DNA of 7,735 nucleotides from an uncultured Oscillospiraceae bacterium (lineage in GTDB: Bacteria; Bacillota; Clostridia; Oscillospirales; Oscillospiraceae). Made by a program: the position numbers and the translations under genes. How positions within the stretch are numbered: the stretch's first letter is position 1; each line of letters opens with the position of its first letter. Below, one piece after another: positions 5,157 through 7,735 of this stretch. The stretch spans positions 1 through 7,735 of the forward strand of contig CAKTPO010000038.1 of assembly GCA_934591845.1 (NCBI GenBank), in the 5' to 3' direction. The notes under the pieces were generated by a model. That model was not told where the DNA came from, searched no databases, and was given only the letters and a program-made list of their open reading frames with translations.

Positions 5157-7189
5157 TTGGCCCCGGAGCCGCCCCTGTTGGCGGGCCGGGGGATTTCCCG
5201 GTACTGGCCCTGGCCGGGAACCCCAATGTGGGGAAAACCACCCTGTTTAACAGCCTTACCGGTATGCGGCAGCACACAGGAAACTGGCCGGGAAAAACCG
5301 TAGGTCTGGCCCAGGGAAAGTGCCGGGGCCGGGATATGATGCTGGTAGACCTACCCGGAACCTACTCCCTCCTGTCCCATTCCCCGGAAGAGCAGGTGGC
5401 CCGGAGTTTTCTGTGCCGGGGCCTTGCCCAACAGGTTCTGGTGGTCTGTGATGGCGGCACCCTGACCCGGAATCTGGTGCTGGTGCTGCAAATTCTGGAA
5501 ATCACCCCCCACGTAACGGTCTGCGTCAACCTGTTGGAGGAAGCCCGCCGCCGTGGGCAGAGCCTGGATCTGGAGCTGCTTTCCCGGCGGCTGGGGATCC
5601 CGGTATATGGGGTAGAGGCCCGGAGTCGGGACAGCGCACTGGCCCTGATGGATGCCATGGAAGAGTCCACATTCCAGGGGCAGCCCGCGGCCATTCCATA
5701 TCCGCCGGAAGTGGAGAGGGCTTTGGAGTCCATTGTTGCCCTGCTTCCGGACAGCCCTCTGCCCCGGCGGTTTTTGGCCCTGAAGCTTCTGGAGGGAGAG
5801 CCGGAACTGCTCCAGGAACTTTCCCCCTACATTCCCCAGTCCGCAAAGGATGCTGCTCAGGAAGCCCAAAAGGCCCTGGAAGAAACCCTTGGCCCTGGGA
5901 TGCTGCCGGACCTTTTTACCGCCGCTGCCCTACAGGCGGCCCAGGCCCTGGCCCAAGGGGTAGTCACCCAAACTTCTGCTCCGGGGGCCAGACGGGACCG
6001 GCAGATCGACCGGCTGCTGACCTCCCGGCTCCTGGGCTACCCCATGATGCTGCTGCTCCTGGCCCTGGTGTTCTGGCTCACCATAGTCGGCACCAATTCC
6101 ATTTCCGACGGTCTGCAATGGATATTAAACCAGGGAGAGGCGGGGCTTTTGTGGCTGTTTTCTCTGCTGAAAGCCCCCCAGTGGCTGACGGGGCTGCTGG
6201 TGCTGGGGGCCTACCGCACCACCGCCTGGGTCTGCGCCGTGATGCTGCCGCCTATGGCCGTGTTTTTCCCTTTGTTCACTTTGTTGGAGGATGTGGGGTA
6301 TCTGCCCCGGGTGGCCTTTTTATTGGATAAGCCCTTTGCCCTGTGCCATGGCTGCGGCAAACAGGCCCTCAGCATGTGCATGGGCCTGGGCTGCAACGCC
6401 GCCGGAGTTGTGGGGTGCCGGATCATCGATTCCCCCAGGGAGCGGCTGCTGGCCATTCTCACCAACAGCTTGATACCCTGCAATGGTCGGTTCCCCCTGA
6501 TCATCACCCTGCTGACCCTGTTCTTTTCCCGCTCCCTGGGCTCCTTCTCTCTGGCCCTGCTGCTCACTGGAGCCATTCTCGTTGCCGTGGCCATGACCTT
6601 CGCCGTGACCTGGCTGCTGAGCCGCACGGTGCTGCGGGGAGAGCCATCGGCCTTTGCCCTGGAGCTGCCTCCTTACCGGATGCCCCAGGTGGGAAATGTA
6701 CTGCTGCGTTCCTTGCTTGACCGGACGGTGTTCGTCTTGGGCCGTGCTTTGGCGGTGGCCTGTCCTACAGGGTGTCTACTATGGTGTCTGGCCAATTGCT
6801 CTGTAGAAAATGGGAATCTGCTCCAATGGCTGTCAGCGGCTCTGAACCCTCTGGGCCGGTGTCTGGGGCTTGACGGGGTGCTGCTGCTCTCTTTTCTCCT
6901 GGGCTTCCCCGCCAACGAGATCGTGCTGCCCATAGCCCTGATGACCTATCAGGCCCAGAATGCCCTGACCCCCCTGGATTTAAGCAACCTGCTGCCCATT
7001 CTCCTCTCCCAGGGCTGGACGGCCCGGCGGGCGGTGTGCATGCTCCTGTTCACCCTGTTCCACTGGCCCTGTTCCACCACCCTGCTGACCGTCCGCAAAG
7101 AAACCGGCAGCCCCCTATGGACCGCCCTGGCCCTCCTGGTGCCCACCGCGGTGGGAGCGGTGCTGTGCTGGGTGGTGCATTGGATATAA
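5153..7189 (+). CDS. feoB: FeoB, ferrous iron transporter (clostridial short form)
   Basis: This inner-membrane Fe2+ transporter has 678 residues, shorter than the 773 of E. coli FeoB. The N-terminal G domain has G1 GNPNVGKT (22-29), G2 with T49 in GNWPGKTV and G3 DLPG (66-69). G4 reads NLLE (126-129) where NxxD is usual. A linker (about 160-290) precedes the membrane domain, which has roughly eight or more hydrophobic segments from about 295 to 678. The first Gate region covers LLEDVGYLPRVAFLLD (377-392), the Cys-rich CHGCGK and LGCNAAG (398-418), and IPCNGRFP (441-448). The second Gate-like region covers FLLGFPANEIVLP (581-593) and FHWPCSTTLLT (636-646). No FeoC follows. The start overlaps the feoA stop (ATGA). 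No plus-strand terminator with a T-run follows the gene; it converges with the GAPDH gene 60 bases away. Confidence 0.95.
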   Translation: MIGPGAAPVGGPGDFPVLALAGNPNVGKTTLFNSLTGMRQHTGNWPGKTVGLAQGKCRGRDMMLVDLPGTYSLLSHSPEEQVARSFLCRGLAQQVLVVCDGGTLTRNLVLVLQILEITPHVTVCVNLLEEARRRGQSLDLELLSRRLGIPVYGVEARSRDSALALMDAMEESTFQGQPAAIPYPPEVERALESIVALLPDSPLPRRFLALKLLEGEPELLQELSPYIPQSAKDAAQEAQKALEETLGPGMLPDLFTAAALQAAQALAQGVVTQTSAPGARRDRQIDRLLTSRLLGYPMMLLLLALVFWLTIVGTNSISDGLQWILNQGEAGLLWLFSLLKAPQWLTGLLVLGAYRTTAWVCAVMLPPMAVFFPLFTLLEDVGYLPRVAFLLDKPFALCHGCGKQALSMCMGLGCNAAGVVGCRIIDSPRERLLAILTNSLIPCNGRFPLIITLLTLFFSRSLGSFSLALLLTGAILVAVAMTFAVTWLLSRTVLRGEPSAFALELPPYRMPQVGNVLLRSLLDRTVFVLGRALAVACPTGCLLWCLANCSVENGNLLQWLSAALNPLGRCLGLDGVLLLSFLLGFPANEIVLPIALMTYQAQNALTPLDLSNLLPILLSQGWTARRAVCMLLFTLFHWPCSTTLLTVRKETGSPLWTALALLVPTAVGAVLCWVVHWI

Positions 7190-7201
7190 GCGCAAAAACG
7201 C

Positions 7202-7231
7202 AAAAAACCGCCGCGGGGAATCCCGCGGCGG
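7202..7231 (-). terminator. Rho-independent terminator of the GAPDH gene
   Basis: CCGCCGCGGG (7208-7217) and CCCGCGGCGG (7222-7231) form a perfect 10-bp GC-rich stem with a 4-base loop. On the minus strand it is followed by TTTTTT, then GCG and a second run of five T. It lies 18 bases past the GAPDH stop. In the plus direction the stem is followed by A-rich rather than T-rich sequence, so it should act mainly for the minus-strand gene. Confidence 0.92.
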
Positions 7232-7249
7232 AAAAAATTGGGGTTTTAA

Positions 7250-7735
7250 TTACAGCAGGGTGGAGAAGTGCTTGATGGTACGGACCATCTGAGAAACGTA
7301 GGAGTTCTCGTTGTCGTACCAGGACACGACCTGAACCTGGGTCTTGCCGCCCTCGAGAGCGCAGACCATGGTCTGGGTGGCATCAAACAGGGAGCCGAAA
7401 CGCATGCCGATCACATCGGAGGAAACGATCTCGTCCTCGTTGTAGCCGAAGGACTCGGTAGCGGCAGCCTTCATGGCAGCGTTGATCTCTTCCTTGGTAA
7501 CAGCCTTGTTCACAACGGCGTTCAGGATGGTGGTGGAGCCGGTGGGGGTGGGAACACGCTGGGCAGCGCCGATCAGCTTGCCGTTCAGCTCGGGGATAAC
7601 CAGGCCGATGGCCTTGGCAGCGCCGGTGGAGTTGGGAACGATGTTGCAAGCGCCAGCACGGGAACGACGCAGGTCGCCCTTTCTCTGGGGGCCGTCCAGG
7701 ATCATCTGGTCGCCGGTGTAAGCGTGGATGGTGCA
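7250..7735 (-). CDS. gap: Glyceraldehyde-3-phosphate dehydrogenase, C-terminal part (cut by window edge)
   Basis: The last 161 residues of a protein usually about 335 long are present; the 5' half lies beyond position 7735. The enzyme oxidises glyceraldehyde 3-phosphate to 1,3-bisphosphoglycerate with NAD(P)+ in cytoplasmic glycolysis. The visible part covers the catalytic domain. The segment TIHAYTGDQ carries the catalytic histidine, and [20 protein letters not shown] is the loop and substrate-binding region. [12 protein letters not shown] supplies a phosphate-binding arginine, and GSLFDATQT and SWYDNENSY (nicotinamide-contacting Asn) follow. The N-terminal NAD fold and the SCTTN active-site cysteine are outside the window. 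The frame is open to the edge with no break, so the truncation is an artefact of the window. It converges with feoB and has its own terminator. Confidence 0.96.
   Translation of the reverse strand, partial: CTIHAYTGDQMILDGPQRKGDLRRSRAGACNIVPNSTGAAKAIGLVIPELNGKLIGAAQRVPTPTGSTTILNAVVNKAVTKEEINAAMKAAATESFGYNEDEIVSSDVIGMRFGSLFDATQTMVCALEGGKTQVQVVSWYDNENSYVSQMVRTIKHFSTLL

Overview
The window looks like chromosomal core sequence from a GC-rich anaerobic Firmicute, most likely a gut clostridium of the Oscillospiraceae/Ruminococcaceae type. This is inferred from the clostridial form of FeoB, the ferredoxin-rich flavoprotein, HypA and HypB next to it, AAGGAG ribosome binding sites, and tRNAs that encode their CCA ends. 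I cannot name the species, and I see no transposase, integrase, phage gene or CRISPR array.

Layout from left to right. (1) 1-345: two tRNA genes on the minus strand, read Thr(UGU) then Tyr(GUA), behind a near-consensus promoter. A long imperfect palindrome of unknown role lies past their 3' end. (2) 448-4601: a minus-strand operon read from right to left. It runs hypB (nickel GTPase), then a 956-residue iron-sulfur flavoprotein with a GltD/NfnB-type core, then hypA (nickel metallochaperone), then a 59-residue two-helix membrane protein. It has a strong promoter (TTGACA, 17 bp, TATAGT). The genes are tightly packed: there is a 20-nt gap between hypB and the flavoprotein gene, and a one-base stop/start overlap into hypA. 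A perfect 13-bp hairpin separates hypA from the small membrane gene. (3) 4602-4922: a gene-free divergent control region. (4) 4923-7189: feoA and feoB on the plus strand, overlapping by ATGA, a ferrous iron uptake system. (5) 7202-7231: a rho-independent terminator oriented for the gene to its right. (6) 7250-7735: the 3' half of a glyceraldehyde-3-phosphate dehydrogenase gene on the minus strand, cut by the window edge.

Most proteins here handle iron, nickel or electrons. FeoAB brings Fe2+ into the cell. HypA and HypB normally load nickel into [NiFe]-hydrogenase or another nickel enzyme. The large flavoprotein has binding motifs for several [4Fe-4S] clusters, FAD and NAD(P)H. The most interesting point is that hypB and hypA enclose this flavoprotein with no hypCDEF or hydrogenase gene in view. 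This suggests either a hydrogenase encoded elsewhere or a less familiar nickel-linked redox function. The opposite strand of the operon holds very long open frames, which codon bias explains; they are not treated as genes.
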